Positions 8,547 through 17,512 are shown, numbered from the stretch's first letter. The stretch: 64,000 nt of DNA from a bacterium (GCA_013360215.1 JABWCP010000005.1:175575-239574); one strand, 5' to 3'. Program-made: numbers and translations. Notes: generated by a model not told the origin, from the sequence alone.

Positions 8547-9500
8547 TTATTTTATCAATTGAAGAACGGCATTAAAATCATCCGGCAGCTCCGAATCAAA
8601 GCGCATTATTTTTTTAGTTGTCGGATGAATAAAACCCAGCGTTTTGGCATGCAGCGCCTGACGTGGTATCAGTTCTAATATATTTTCAGCGTGCTGTTTT
8701 TTCTTTTTTTCTCCGCCCGCCAAATTCGGATTATCTCCGCCATACGTTTTGTCGCCAAGTATCGGATGACCGATATAGTTCATATGCACGCGGATCTGAT
8801 GCGTTCGCCCGGTTTCCAGCTGGCATCGAATCAATGAAACGCTTTCGTACGCCGTTATCAATTCGTAATGCGTGATAGCGTTTTTACCTTCTTTAGTCAC
8901 GGCAAATTTTTTTCGATCCTTCGTACTCCGACCGATCAGAGTTTCAATCGTATCTTTTTTCTTTTTGGGTTTACCCCATACCAGCGCCCAATATTCGCGC
9001 TCGATATTATGATCTTTAAAAAGTTTACTCAGATGACGGTGCGCCCGATCATGTTTGGCAACTAATAAAAGACCGCTGGTGTCTTTATCAATACGATGCA
9101 CTATACCCGGACGCAACTCACCGTTGATACCCGACAAATCCTGCACATGATGCAGTAAGGCATTGACCAGCGTACCGGTATAATTAGCATACGCCGGATG
9201 AACAACCATGCCGGCCGATTTATTAACCACCAAGATATCATCATCTTCATATACCACACGAATAGGAATATCTTCGGCTTGCGCTTCGACTTTTTCCGGC
9301 AAAGGTAATATTACTTCGATCCGATCGCCCGGGCGTATCATATACGATTTGGCAACAAACTTACCGTTGACACTGACCATGTTTTCCGACACCAGCTGTT
9401 GCGCGCGCGAACGTGAAAGATTTTCGATCGCGTGGGTCACAAAGTGATCAAGACGTTTGGGGCGTTCGTTGGCCGGTATATTGAACTGATACTTTCGCAT
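8547..9500 (-). CDS. rluD: RluA/RluD-family 23S rRNA pseudouridine synthase
   Basis: The 317-residue enzyme converts specific uridines of rRNA to pseudouridine. An N-terminal S4 RNA-binding domain (RLDHF...LSRSRAQQLVxxxMVSVNG, about 17-60) precedes the catalytic domain with HRIDKDTSG (135-143; catalytic Asp138), matching RluD in placement and length. RTHQIRVHM and the GHPILGD motif follow (about 255-275). ATG at 9500 is preferred because it yields the canonical N-terminus; the frame extends to 9584, but that would overlap the divergent gene. RluD itself modifies helix 69 of 23S rRNA; specificity among RluA, RluC and RluD cannot be settled here, so the symbol is the likeliest one. Confidence 0.88.
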   Translation of the reverse strand: MRKYQFNIPANERPKRLDHFVTHAIENLSRSRAQQLVSENMVSVNGKFVAKSYMIRPGDRIEVILPLPEKVEAQAEDIPIRVVYEDDDILVVNKSAGMVVHPAYANYTGTLVNALLHHVQDLSGINGELRPGIVHRIDKDTSGLLLVAKHDRAHRHLSKLFKDHNIEREYWALVWGKPKKKKDTIETLIGRSTKDRKKFAVTKEGKNAITHYELITAYESVSLIRCQLETGRTHQIRVHMNYIGHPILGDKTYGGDNPNLAGGEKKKKQHAENILELIPRQALHAKTLGFIHPTTKKIMRFDSELPDDFNAVLQLIK

Positions 9501-9577
9501 GCTTTCAGGAATTCGCCGTTGAATGAATGCCGTTAATTGTGTAACATAGTCAAAACAATTCTGAATTTCAATTTGCT

Positions 9578-10327
9578 GTGGCACATTACCCGGTTTATTT
9601 TTCCGACTCTACCCTTGCGTTACACCGCTCGGATTATCACTCCCTTTTTGGCAATGATGCACCTGTCGTACAGGAAACCGCACGTATCCAGATCGGTGAT
9701 ACGGCCCTCACCGTCGCCGTGACATTATCCGACAGCAATGCGCTGTGTCTTACGCCACAAGATAGTTTTCGATTAAAACTTAATCCCTCTATATTGACAT
9801 CAACCCCGACACCGGATTTTCTAAAAATCATTGTTATGGTACATGCCCGTGGAAAAGAGACCCGCTTTAATGGTACCTTGCAATTGATCGAACGCGAACT
9901 TCTTTTGCAAAAACACGAAATGACACAGCTTAAGCTAATTCCCGGCCAAGTGGTTTTTCTTGCTGCGCGCAAAGGACGTGATACGATTTTTGGCGGTGTG
10001 CGCGTCATCGAAGTCAGCGGCGCCAATCGGGCCAGGATACCACGTGATGAAGCACAAGGCGCTCTTTTACAGGAGAACGATCTGCTTTACCTCACCGGGT
10101 TGGGTACGCCGAATTCTATTCCCGTTTCGGAAACACCGGCTTTACCCGAACGTTTTCTAGCGCTGGATCTGAAACCAGGAAAAAGCGGTACATCATGGAT
10201 TACCGAAAAAGACGTGTGGCAAGCCATTCTCAAACACAAAAAAATCTGGGTCCCCAAAAATGCCCGCCTTACTCCGGCCGCGGCAGATCTCGGCAAATCA
10301 CATCGCATTTTTGAATTTGAAGCATGA
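9578..10327 (+). CDS. Unidentified protein, possibly a degenerate phosphotransacylase/EutT-like protein
   Basis: This 249-residue soluble protein was not recognised with confidence. Its C-terminus (WQAILKHKKIWVPKNARLTPAAADLG) resembles the VP-x-x-A-x-LTPAAxDL motif seen in microcompartment-related proteins such as EutT/EutQ. The HRSDYHSLFG stretch near residue 16 and the RIPRDEAQGAL stretch weakly echo PduL phosphotransacylases, but the PduL metal-binding RHVHL motif is absent. No microcompartment shell gene is nearby. The start used is GTG 9578, without a good ribosome site, so it may lie downstream. The stop overlaps the pnuC start (ATGA at 10324-10327), implying translational coupling. Treat any catalytic role as unproven. 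Confidence 0.6.
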   Translation: MAHYPVYFSDSTLALHRSDYHSLFGNDAPVVQETARIQIGDTALTVAVTLSDSNALCLTPQDSFRLKLNPSILTSTPTPDFLKIIVMVHARGKETRFNGTLQLIERELLLQKHEMTQLKLIPGQVVFLAARKGRDTIFGGVRVIEVSGANRARIPRDEAQGALLQENDLLYLTGLGTPNSIPVSETPALPERFLALDLKPGKSGTSWITEKDVWQAILKHKKIWVPKNARLTPAAADLGKSHRIFEFEA

Positions 10328-10908
10328 CGCTTGATTGGTATGAAATTTTCGGATTTGTAACGGGTGTCCTGTGCGTCGCCCTCCTGATCCGTCAGAATAT
10401 CTGGAACTGGCCGGTCGCTATCGGCAATGCCGTGTTCTATATTATCGTATTTTATAATGCACGTTTGTATGCCGATGTGGTGTTGCAGTTTTTTTTCATC
10501 GGCATCAATGCGTATGGTTGGATAGTCTGGCTGCGACGCGGACCTCAAGGTGAGACGCTGCACGTCAACTCAATGGATAAGGTCGCATGGCTTTGGTCTC
10601 TGTTGGCGATAGCGGCAGGCACGACTTCCCTCGGAGCATGGCTCCATTATAATACCGACGCCGCACTGCCGTATGCCGATGCCTTCGGAACGGCCACCAG
10701 TTTGACGGCTCAATTTTTGATGGCCCGAAAAAAATGGGAAAATTGGATTTTGTGGATCGCCATCAATATCTGGTATATCGGTTTATATTTTGTTCGGGAC
10801 CTCTATCTTACCCAAGTCCTTTATGTGATTTATCTCGGCCTTGCCATCGCGGGCTTGATCGAATGGCGACGCGCTTTTCGCAACTCCAAGCAATCCCTTA
10901 CCAACTAA
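10324..10908 (+). CDS. pnuC: PnuC-type vitamin precursor transporter
   Basis: The 194-residue inner-membrane protein has the PnuC family pattern: ExxGFVTGVLCVxLLIRQNIWNWP (about 7-30), FYNARLYADVxLQ (about 43-56), YGWxxWLRRG (about 64-73) and a conserved second half WILWIAINIWYIGLYFVRDLYLTQVLY. PnuC proteins (SWEET-like fold) carry nicotinamide riboside by facilitated diffusion; relatives carry thiamine or riboflavin. No riboswitch precedes it, because the start overlaps the upstream gene by 4 bp, so the vitamin cannot be read from regulation. Length is slightly below the usual 200-240 aa. It is followed 21 bp later by the pentapeptide protein. Confidence 0.88.
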   Translation: MTLDWYEIFGFVTGVLCVALLIRQNIWNWPVAIGNAVFYIIVFYNARLYADVVLQFFFIGINAYGWIVWLRRGPQGETLHVNSMDKVAWLWSLLAIAAGTTSLGAWLHYNTDAALPYADAFGTATSLTAQFLMARKKWENWILWIAINIWYIGLYFVRDLYLTQVLYVIYLGLAIAGLIEWRRAFRNSKQSLTN

Positions 10909-10929
10909 CTGTAACACAGGTACCATCTG

Positions 10930-11502
10930 ATGCGCGAACAACAGTATGACTCGGAATCCTTTGTACAAATTGATTTCACCAAACAACGTATCGCACTGAA
11001 TACCTACGATACCTGCACATTTGAACGATGCGATTTTTCGAAATCGGATTTGGCGGAAGTTTGTTTTTTAGATTGCCGGTTCATCGGTTGTAATTTTACT
11101 TTGTGCAGCGTGGGCAACACCGTCTTCGGTAATGCTGTTTTTCAAGAATGTAAAATGACGGGAATTAATTTCGAAAAAGCCAATACGGCGTTATTCTCCG
11201 CTTCATTTATCCAATGCGACCTCAGTTCATCCCTATTCACCAAAATAAAACTCCGTAAAACACAGTTTGATAACTGCATATTAAAATCGGTTGATTTTAC
11301 GGGATGCGATCTGACCGATGCAAAATTGTCGGCCAGCGATCTAGCGGGAGCGCATTTTGAAAATACCATACTTGAAAAAGCGGATTTACGTACCGCGTTC
11401 AATTATTCGATTGATCCGGATATCAACCGCATACGAAAAGCGCGTTTTTCACAAAGCGGTTTACACGGTTTGCTTGAAAAACACGGAATAGAAGTCAGTT
11501 GA
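10930..11502 (+). CDS. Pentapeptide-repeat protein
   Basis: The 190-residue protein consists almost entirely of A(D/N)LxX-type pentapeptides (for example CDFSKSDLAEVCF, CNFTLCSVGNTVF, VDFTGCDLTDAKL), which fold as a right-handed quadrilateral beta-helix. The tail FNYSIDPDINRIRKARFS...LLEKHGIEV is the one typical of the chromosomal Qnr-like/McbG-related proteins. Members of that group mimic DNA and can protect gyrase, but most chromosomal copies have no known role. Central phenylalanines recur every five residues. The neighbour downstream, tag, is a DNA repair gene that starts 23 bp later; this is suggestive context only. Confidence 0.88.
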   Translation: MREQQYDSESFVQIDFTKQRIALNTYDTCTFERCDFSKSDLAEVCFLDCRFIGCNFTLCSVGNTVFGNAVFQECKMTGINFEKANTALFSASFIQCDLSSSLFTKIKLRKTQFDNCILKSVDFTGCDLTDAKLSASDLAGAHFENTILEKADLRTAFNYSIDPDINRIRKARFSQSGLHGLLEKHGIEVS

Positions 11503-11525
11503 ATTATTTAACCCGACCGAAAGTT

Positions 11526-12107
11526 ATGACAACAACCTCGAAAACAAAAAAACAACGATGCTGGTGGTGCGGCGACGACCCTTTGTATTGCGAATATCAT
11601 GATAAGGAATGGGGCGTACCAGTACACGATGATCAGAAAATATTTGAGTTTTTAATTCTCGAAGGATTTCAGGCCGGGCTGAGTTGGATAACGATACTGC
11701 GCAAACGCGATAATTTTCGCAAAGCGTTCAAACAATTTGATCCTAAAAAAGTGGCACGCTTCTCAAAAGCGGACGTCAGCCGTCTGATGCAAGACACCGG
11801 TATCGTGCGTAACCGACTCAAAATCGAAGGTGCGATCAACAACGCCAAATGTTTTCTCGAAGTACAAAAAGAATTCGGCACATTTGACCGTTATATTTGG
11901 TCTTTTACCGGGTATAAAACGCTACGCAATCCAAAACGCTCCCGCGAAAATATCATGGCCACTTCGCCGGAATCAGATGCCTTGTCCACTGATCTGAAAT
12001 TGCGCGGTTTTAAATTTGTCGGTTCGACCGTCATTTATGCGCACATGCAAGCTTCCGGAATGGTAGATGATCATGTCAAAGGATGTTGGAAGCACAAAAA
12101 GCGCTAA
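11526..12107 (+). CDS. tag: DNA-3-methyladenine glycosylase I
   Basis: The 193-residue enzyme removes 3-methyladenine from alkylated DNA. Signature stretches are RCWWCGDDPLY, YHDKEWGVPVHDD (about 25-37), FEFLILEGFQAGLSW (about 42-56), IVRNRLKIEGAINNA and GFKFVGSTVIYAHMQASGMVDDH. The zinc-binding set of Tag (N-terminal Cys, His in YHDxEWG, and C-terminal HVKGC) is all visible. ATG 11526 is chosen; a TTG at 11499, overlapping the previous stop, is in frame but adds nine non-family residues. The position right after the pentapeptide gene implies cotranscription. Confidence 0.93.
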   Translation: MTTTSKTKKQRCWWCGDDPLYCEYHDKEWGVPVHDDQKIFEFLILEGFQAGLSWITILRKRDNFRKAFKQFDPKKVARFSKADVSRLMQDTGIVRNRLKIEGAINNAKCFLEVQKEFGTFDRYIWSFTGYKTLRNPKRSRENIMATSPESDALSTDLKLRGFKFVGSTVIYAHMQASGMVDDHVKGCWKHKKR

Positions 12108-12131
12108 AACTTTTTAATCGTTGCACTAACT

Positions 12132-12159
12132 CCACCTCGACCGGTTAACCCGAAGGTGG
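12132..12159. terminator. Possible shared hairpin between convergent tag and GWxTD genes
   Basis: CCACC-TCG pairs with CGA-A-GGTGG (one bulged A), with an inner GGTTAACC palindrome in the loop. It lies between the two convergent stop codons. There is no long T run on either strand, so it may be a weak bidirectional terminator. Confidence 0.35.
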
Positions 12160-12164
12160 GTTAT

Positions 12165-14309
12165 CTATTTCTTATTAACCCAAAAAAATCGCTCGGACGA
12201 AGCCGTCTGACCGGACAACAGATCTTTGACGGTAATCGTCAAAACGCATTCGCCTTCCGGCAATTCGCTGATATCAAATCCCACGTATTCCCGTTCTGTC
12301 GGCAAGGTTCCGGTTTTTTGTGTCACCGACGTGATCGTCGCTTTACTCCTACCAAAAAGTTTACCTACAGCCCGCGTTAAAATATTTCCGCGTTGAACCG
12401 GTGCCAACGTATAACTGATTTCGTAGGATGTCACGCCTTTTAGATCACGTGTCAGATTGTTAATTTCATAATACACCGACAGCGGTTTGCGGCCGGCAAA
12501 GTGATCGCCGGCAAAAGGCACTACACGTATACGTGTATCGGGTTTGATAAATTTATCTTCCAGCGAACCAACCGTCACCGAAACAGCCGGCTGAATATCA
12601 CTGATGGATAAGTCGGCGGCGATAAAATCACGCACCTCCACATCAAAACGATACACCCCTTTGCGCTCGTTGTTATTATTAATCAGCTCAAGTCCTAGAA
12701 TATACGTACCCGGTTGCAATAACGTACGCAACTCGTCTATAACAAAAAGCGGCGCGTCCCGATCGACAACGGCTATTTTAAATTCACGGTGAAGCGTAGT
12801 AATCTCTCTGTAGTTGGTGTCCAAAATACGCGCATTGGCAAATAGAAACGCCGTACTTGAGGAATCAGCTATACGCAAGGTCTGCAACTCACGGATCGGA
12901 ATCATATAATAAAAATCAACGCGAGTAGATTTATTTTTCCCCTTAAAACACGCATACGATGCCGCAAGCGACACCGAAGGAATTTTGTCCAACGTTTCAG
13001 ATTTTTGAAGACCCGGTTTATTCGTACCTTCGCGCCCCAAACGTATTTCAGTTTCACTGATAATATTTCGAAACGCATTACTACGGCTGCGTTCTACGGA
13101 TATTGCATCTTCACGTGCCTGAAGCCGCGCGGCCGTCTGCTCGTAAAACGGGTGCAAGTTGCGACGTGCTTCCATCATCGCTTTAAGTTCCTGAAACTGC
13201 CCAGCCGCACTTCCCGACAGACTCAAAGCATCGGTCAACGGGCGCATTTCATAATAACCGCTGCCCGGATCTACAAAATCAAAATGTGCATTGGCGGATT
13301 CATAAACCCACGATTCGGTCCGGGTATCAGTATAAAAGTGATCGGGTTTGCCCATACGCATAAAAACTAATCCGCGTTCATCATAACCCGGAAAGGTGCG
13401 TCGCGCGTAATAGCGTTTTACATGACGCAAACGTTTATAATTTTCAGCAAGTTTAGCATTAGCCGAGTCGGCAAGATTGGGAGTCCGTTTTGACCAAAAG
13501 CGACGAAGAAAATCTTTTTTTGCATCGAGCGTATTCAATGTATTCCACTGCTCAAGTTCGGTTCGGGCCGCGATCGCCCACGCCTCTTCAAAAAGTTGAT
13601 GTACCTGAGATTCATCCCGCAATGCATCGAGACCTTGAAAAAACAATCGTGTACCGCGTGCTGTTTCACCTGTTTCCAAGGCCACCTGAGCCATCTGAAG
13701 TTCAAACCATCCGCTGCTTTTTTCTGTACCTGCGGCATGGGTTAGAATGGAATTGGCCTCCGTAAAACGCTCCTGATCAATAAGAAGTGTACTATACGCT
13801 GTCCAAACCGATACAAACCAAGGGCCGGAAATGACACGAGGGTTTTTCATCATCCTCCGATAGATATTTTCCGCATAAACCGGTTCATCAGCCAACTTAT
13901 GCACCTCGGCTAAAAAAAGTTGCGCCTCCGCATCTTCCGGATCGCGCTGCATAACGCGGTTAATCAGTTTTTTCTCTTTGGTGTCCGCGCCGCCTAAAAG
14001 CTGTTGCAAAAGTCTGGGCCCGGCTGACTGTGTTTGAAGTTGTTTGATGCGCGCGCCGACATACAGTTTGATCAGGACATTGTTTGTGGATGTATCTTCG
14101 ATCACCGGCTTTATCAAATCAATAATCGCTTCATACGATTGCGTTTCAGTATACGCGCGACCCAAGGCCTCCATAATAGCCTGCGAAGAGGGCTCTCGTT
14201 CGAAGGCTTCCTTCAGCGAATCAATGCGCTGATCCGCCGGATTTTCATTTTGAGCATAGATCGGGGAGCACCACAAAAGCAGAGCCAACACAACAAGTGT
14301 AAAACGCAT
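12165..14309 (-). CDS. GWxTD-domain exported protein
   Basis: The 714-residue protein from ATG 14309 has a signal peptide (MRFTLVVLALLLWCSPIYAQ). Its first third is TPR-like (YAENIYRRMMKNP, FTEANSILTHAAGTEKS), and the middle has the GWxTD-family block: FLRRFWSKRTP, then RHVKRYYARRTFPGYDERGLVFMRMGKPDHF, then WVY and DFV. Beta-rich domains follow to the C-terminus. GWxTD proteins are widespread in Acidobacteria and FCB phyla, but their function is unknown; they are probably periplasmic or secreted. An in-frame ATG at 14381 would overlap the upstream permease and destroy the signal peptide. The gene lies 40 bp after the APC permease stop and may be cotranscribed with it. Confidence 0.88.
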   Translation of the reverse strand: MRFTLVVLALLLWCSPIYAQNENPADQRIDSLKEAFEREPSSQAIMEALGRAYTETQSYEAIIDLIKPVIEDTSTNNVLIKLYVGARIKQLQTQSAGPRLLQQLLGGADTKEKKLINRVMQRDPEDAEAQLFLAEVHKLADEPVYAENIYRRMMKNPRVISGPWFVSVWTAYSTLLIDQERFTEANSILTHAAGTEKSSGWFELQMAQVALETGETARGTRLFFQGLDALRDESQVHQLFEEAWAIAARTELEQWNTLNTLDAKKDFLRRFWSKRTPNLADSANAKLAENYKRLRHVKRYYARRTFPGYDERGLVFMRMGKPDHFYTDTRTESWVYESANAHFDFVDPGSGYYEMRPLTDALSLSGSAAGQFQELKAMMEARRNLHPFYEQTAARLQAREDAISVERSRSNAFRNIISETEIRLGREGTNKPGLQKSETLDKIPSVSLAASYACFKGKNKSTRVDFYYMIPIRELQTLRIADSSSTAFLFANARILDTNYREITTLHREFKIAVVDRDAPLFVIDELRTLLQPGTYILGLELINNNNERKGVYRFDVEVRDFIAADLSISDIQPAVSVTVGSLEDKFIKPDTRIRVVPFAGDHFAGRKPLSVYYEINNLTRDLKGVTSYEISYTLAPVQRGNILTRAVGKLFGRSKATITSVTQKTGTLPTEREYVGFDISELPEGECVLTITVKDLLSGQTASSERFFWVNKK

Positions 14310-14349
14310 AAATGATTTTTTGGATAAGATAGATTGAAAGATAATAAAA

Positions 14350-15672
14350 TTACCGACTTCGATGTTGATTCCAATACCCATACAACGGCAATCCGGTTAT
14401 GATAATTCCCACACCGATCAATGATGAACGCAAATCTTCCATGACCGCATTACCGATCAAAAAAGCCGCAAACGCAATAAACACGATCGGAGTCCAGGGA
14501 TAACCCCATGCGCGGTATGGTCTTTCGGTTTGCGGGTCTTTTTTTCTCAACACGATAACCGCCATGCACGCCATCGCATAAAAAAACCATGATGCAAATA
14601 CGACGTACGTGGTGAGTTGCTCGAAAGTACCTGTGAATACTAATCCGCAGGACCAAACGCCCTGTGCGACAATCGATACCGCCGGTGTACCAAAACGCGG
14701 ATGCACATCGCCGATTTTTTCAAAAAAACGACCCTCGCGGGCCATCGCGTAATAAATACGTGCACCGCTGAGGACAAATCCGTTATTGGCACCAAACATG
14801 GAAATCATGACCGATCCCGCGACAAAAGCTGCCCCTTCGGGTCCCATTAAAATTTTAGCCATATCCGATGCGACCAGCGAAGAAGCGCGCAACTGATCCG
14901 CGGGCAAAACATAAAGATACGCCATATTGATCAAAACATAGAGCCCGATGATGAGCGCGGTAGATACGACCAAAGCGCGAGGTACATTTTGTTGCGGATC
15001 ACGCACTTCACCGGCCACATAGGTGATTTCGATCCATCCGTCAAACGCCCACAACACGGCAATCGTGGCAAGACCAAAAGCGCCGATCCAATGACCGGAA
15101 TTTGGGTCAGAAAAAAGCGGCGTGAAATGTTCGACCGATCCGCCGGGCACTACGATCGGAATAATGATCAATATTCCGAGGGAAACAATTTTGAGCAGCG
15201 TCATGAAGTTTTGAACGGCCACACCAAAAAGGATTCCGACAACATTGATGGCGGTGAGAAATATGATGCTGGCAATCGCCACCGCTTTTATTTCATCCGG
15301 TGCAAACGGGATAAAATATCCGAGATACGTCGCAAAACCCACAGCTACGGCTGCAATAGAGCCGGTCATAATCACTGCGAAATTGGCCCATCCGTAAAGA
15401 AAACCCCACATCGGCGAAAAAGCGCGGCTGAGGTATATATAAATTCCTCCGGCCTTTGGCATCATCGCACCCAATTCCGCCAAACACAAGGCACCCAACA
15501 TACTAACCAATCCACCGACGATCCATGCCGTCATGATCCAAACCGAACCCTGAAGATAACCCGCCACGGCCGCCGGTACAATATAAATGCCGGAGCCGAT
15601 CATGCTGCCCGCATTGAGCATGATCGCATCCCACAACGTGATAGATTGTGCGAGTTCTTTTTTTTCTGTCAT
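14350..15672 (-). CDS. APC-family amino acid/amine permease
   Basis: The 440-residue inner-membrane transporter has about 12 helices. The helix-1 signature MIGSGIYIVPA (about 21-31) forms the substrate carboxylate-binding loop of APC carriers. ELGAMMPKAGGIYIYLSRAFSP (about 67-88) and WAFDGWIEITYVAGEVRDPQQNVPRAL (about 208-234) are also canonical. It resembles the LAT/amino-acid exchanger-like branch. The gene follows the Rieske oxygenase by 21 bp on the same strand, so import and oxidation of the same amine-like compound is a reasonable inference. Substrate is not determined by the sequence. Confidence 0.9.
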   Translation of the reverse strand: MTEKKELAQSITLWDAIMLNAGSMIGSGIYIVPAAVAGYLQGSVWIMTAWIVGGLVSMLGALCLAELGAMMPKAGGIYIYLSRAFSPMWGFLYGWANFAVIMTGSIAAVAVGFATYLGYFIPFAPDEIKAVAIASIIFLTAINVVGILFGVAVQNFMTLLKIVSLGILIIIPIVVPGGSVEHFTPLFSDPNSGHWIGAFGLATIAVLWAFDGWIEITYVAGEVRDPQQNVPRALVVSTALIIGLYVLINMAYLYVLPADQLRASSLVASDMAKILMGPEGAAFVAGSVMISMFGANNGFVLSGARIYYAMAREGRFFEKIGDVHPRFGTPAVSIVAQGVWSCGLVFTGTFEQLTTYVVFASWFFYAMACMAVIVLRKKDPQTERPYRAWGYPWTPIVFIAFAAFLIGNAVMEDLRSSLIGVGIIITGLPLYGYWNQHRSR

Positions 15673-15693
15673 TCGCAGTTCGACTTAATCGCT

Positions 15694-16821
15694 TTAACGA
15701 GTATCTTGTGAAACCGTTTGATAGTTTTTTTTGAGTAGGTTTTGGAAATGATACACGCCGTTTTCACACTCTACCGAAAATCGACCTCGGTCATACACGT
15801 CCGATAGAAGTCCTTTGTGTACATGTTCGCAAATATCACAATCTTCTTTTTGTACTTTGTCACTATAGGCGATATCATCTTCCGCCACCGCTCGTTTGGC
15901 CTCCGTCGAAAGATCCGCGTAAAAATAGTCAAAGATCACATGACACCGTTCGTGACCGTCGGGTATGATACGATTGACCTGCAAACGTCCCGGTAAAATA
16001 TTGAGCATAAAATTAGGCCAAACAAAATAATACAACGCCTCGCCTTCATTGGTCTTATATACGTTGCCCTCGTCGGAAAAAGGACTGTACTGTATCGAAT
16101 AATATTCATACGTCTCCGTCACATACTGCGCATAGTCAAGCATGGACGTAAGTTCCGGATGAACGAATGGCAAGTGATAACCTTCCAGATAATTATCGGC
16201 ATACACTTTCCAATTGGCGCGCACGGGATACACAATGCGCTTATAAAACGTGAGGTTCGAAAACAAGCGCCGCTCCAAGTCCGCATCATACGGCTTGCGC
16301 GATATGCGCTCTTGTGCACCTTGAAATAACTTGGTGAGCGGCATAGGATTTTTCTCAAGCGAAACGAAGACCAATCCACCCCACACATCCACCTGTAAAG
16401 GCACTAAGCCGTAATCCTTTTTATCAAAAAGATCTACGTAGTTCCACCGCGGGATGCCGCGCAACGATCCGTCGGTTTTATATGTCCATCCGTGATATTG
16501 GCACTGCAGGACTTTATTGCACGTACCGCGCGCATCGGTGACCAGGGGTCCTCCGCGATGGCGGCATACATTATAAAAGCCGCGAAGATTGTTTTCCGTG
16601 TCACGCAAAACCACTACCGGATTATCGGCCACCGTCGCCGTGAGGTATTGGCCCGCTTCCGCCAACTGCGAAACATGACCGACGTACTGCCAGGATTTAG
16701 AAAAAATATATGCACGATCCACAGCGTGAAAACGCGCATCCGTGTACCACGACGACGGTATGGTCGAGGCACGTTCTAAAGGTTCAATTAAGAATTGAGA
16801 GGCATCAAAATCAGGTAACAT
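15694..16821 (-). CDS. Rieske non-haem iron oxygenase, alpha subunit
   Basis: The 375-residue protein has a Rieske [2Fe-2S] centre, CRHRGG (about 86-91) with CQYHGWTY (about 106-113), and a catalytic domain with the mononuclear iron set NWKVYADNYLEGYHLPFVH (two His plus bridging Asp, about 200-218). Length and motif style resemble the choline/carnitine/glycine-betaine and aromatic ring-hydroxylating groups. It would take electrons from a separate reductase not found here. ATG 16821 is preferred over an upstream TTG at 16848. It is the first gene of an apparent operon with the APC permease. Substrate is unknown; a quaternary amine is one possibility. Confidence 0.88.
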   Translation of the reverse strand: MLPDFDASQFLIEPLERASTIPSSWYTDARFHAVDRAYIFSKSWQYVGHVSQLAEAGQYLTATVADNPVVVLRDTENNLRGFYNVCRHRGGPLVTDARGTCNKVLQCQYHGWTYKTDGSLRGIPRWNYVDLFDKKDYGLVPLQVDVWGGLVFVSLEKNPMPLTKLFQGAQERISRKPYDADLERRLFSNLTFYKRIVYPVRANWKVYADNYLEGYHLPFVHPELTSMLDYAQYVTETYEYYSIQYSPFSDEGNVYKTNEGEALYYFVWPNFMLNILPGRLQVNRIIPDGHERCHVIFDYFYADLSTEAKRAVAEDDIAYSDKVQKEDCDICEHVHKGLLSDVYDRGRFSVECENGVYHFQNLLKKNYQTVSQDTR

Positions 16822-16957
16822 AGGAAATATCTTTTTTGTGCATGGCAATTATAGAAATGCGGGAATAAAGTACACGGAATCGCGGTTAGTCACAACAGAT
16901 TTTCTTCGCTTCGCTGCATAAATTTTACCCTCTAGAAGTTAAGAAACAAATCAACTC

Positions 16958-16986
16958 TTGTGAAGCGGCTTGTTTTCCTTTATAAT
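16958..16986 (+). promoter_or_regulatory. Promoter of the dihaem cytochrome gene
   Basis: TTGTGA (16958-16963), a 17-bp spacer and a perfect TATAAT (16981-16986) lie 27 bp before the ATG at 17013. The resulting leader is very short and contains GGAGG at 17004-17008. Confidence 0.65.
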
Positions 16987-17003
16987 TGTCGAAATCTTTT
17001 TTC

Positions 17004-17008
17004 GGAGG
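17004..17008 (+). promoter_or_regulatory. Ribosome-binding site fixing the cytochrome start
   Basis: A perfect GGAGG lies 4 bp before ATG 17013 and selects it over the in-frame codon at 16986, which falls on the -10 element. Confidence 0.75.
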
Positions 17009-17012
17009 TTAC

Positions 17013-17381
17013 ATGAAACGCAGATGGTTTATTTCTGTCATGACCGTACTGATCTTCGGATCGTGGTACGGATTTGTAAGCTGCCAGACCAACCGGCCTA
17101 AAAACATCAAAGTGCTTGATGAACTGAAGGACGCCACCATCGAAGAGATCAAAGAATCCATGCGCTTATACACCCTTTCTATGGGCGTCGAATGCGACTA
17201 TTGCCACAATAAGGATGATTATGCGAGCGATGAAAAAAAGGAAAAAAATATTTCGCGCGATATGATGCGCATGGTCCGGGCGCTCAACGAAAGTACATTT
17301 AAAAACGCCAAAGAAAGTGTTACTTGTTATACATGCCACCGCGGCGCCGTAAAGTTAAAAAACATTCCGCCCGGACTGTAA
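17013..17381 (+). CDS. Exported dihaem c-type cytochrome (reaction-centre cytochrome subunit-like)
   Basis: The 122-residue protein has an N-terminal export signal that may be a lipoprotein signal (FVSC at Cys24; the -3 residue is atypical). Two haem-binding motifs follow, CDYCH (about 59-63) and CYTCH (about 101-105), each preceded by Met-containing helices (SMRLYTLSMGVECDYC; MMRMVRALN). The arrangement NIKVL...M..(Y)..xLGVxCxxCH...VTCYTCHRG is that of the PF02276-like cytochromes, which also occur widely in non-phototrophs such as Acidobacteria as soluble or lipid-anchored electron carriers. The partner is unknown. The gene stands alone with its own promoter. Confidence 0.88.
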   Translation: MKRRWFISVMTVLIFGSWYGFVSCQTNRPKNIKVLDELKDATIEEIKESMRLYTLSMGVECDYCHNKDDYASDEKKEKNISRDMMRMVRALNESTFKNAKESVTCYTCHRGAVKLKNIPPGL

Positions 17382-17442
17382 ATTCCAGATCCGATCATTT
17401 GTCAAAAAGTTGTAAAATCGTTTTCCGCTTTTCCGATTTCGC

Positions 17443-17470
17443 TTGACTTTCCACCCGTTTTACCTAATTT
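17443..17470 (+). promoter_or_regulatory. Likely promoter of the microprotein/antiporter unit
   Basis: TTGACT (17443-17448), a 16-bp spacer and TAATTT (17465-17470) lie 43 bp before the ATG at 17513. No terminator is seen between here and 19758, so this may drive the small genes and the antiporter. Confidence 0.5.
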
Positions 17471-17512
17471 GAATTATAGGTACAGTACTTAAAGTAAAGA
17501 CTTAACCATCGC

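Noticed and set aside
9501..9584. Extended N-terminus of the pseudouridine synthase
   Set aside because: The extra 28 residues lack S4-domain character, overlap the divergent gene start, and family members begin at the equivalent of ATG 9500.
10200..10330. Vitamin riboswitch before pnuC
   Set aside because: The pnuC start overlaps the upstream gene by 4 bp, so there is no leader to hold a riboswitch.
14989..15711. A 240-aa plus-strand open frame
   Set aside because: It is antisense to the APC permease gene. Its translation is His/Arg/Asn-rich without any family motif, while the minus-strand frame has clear transporter motifs.
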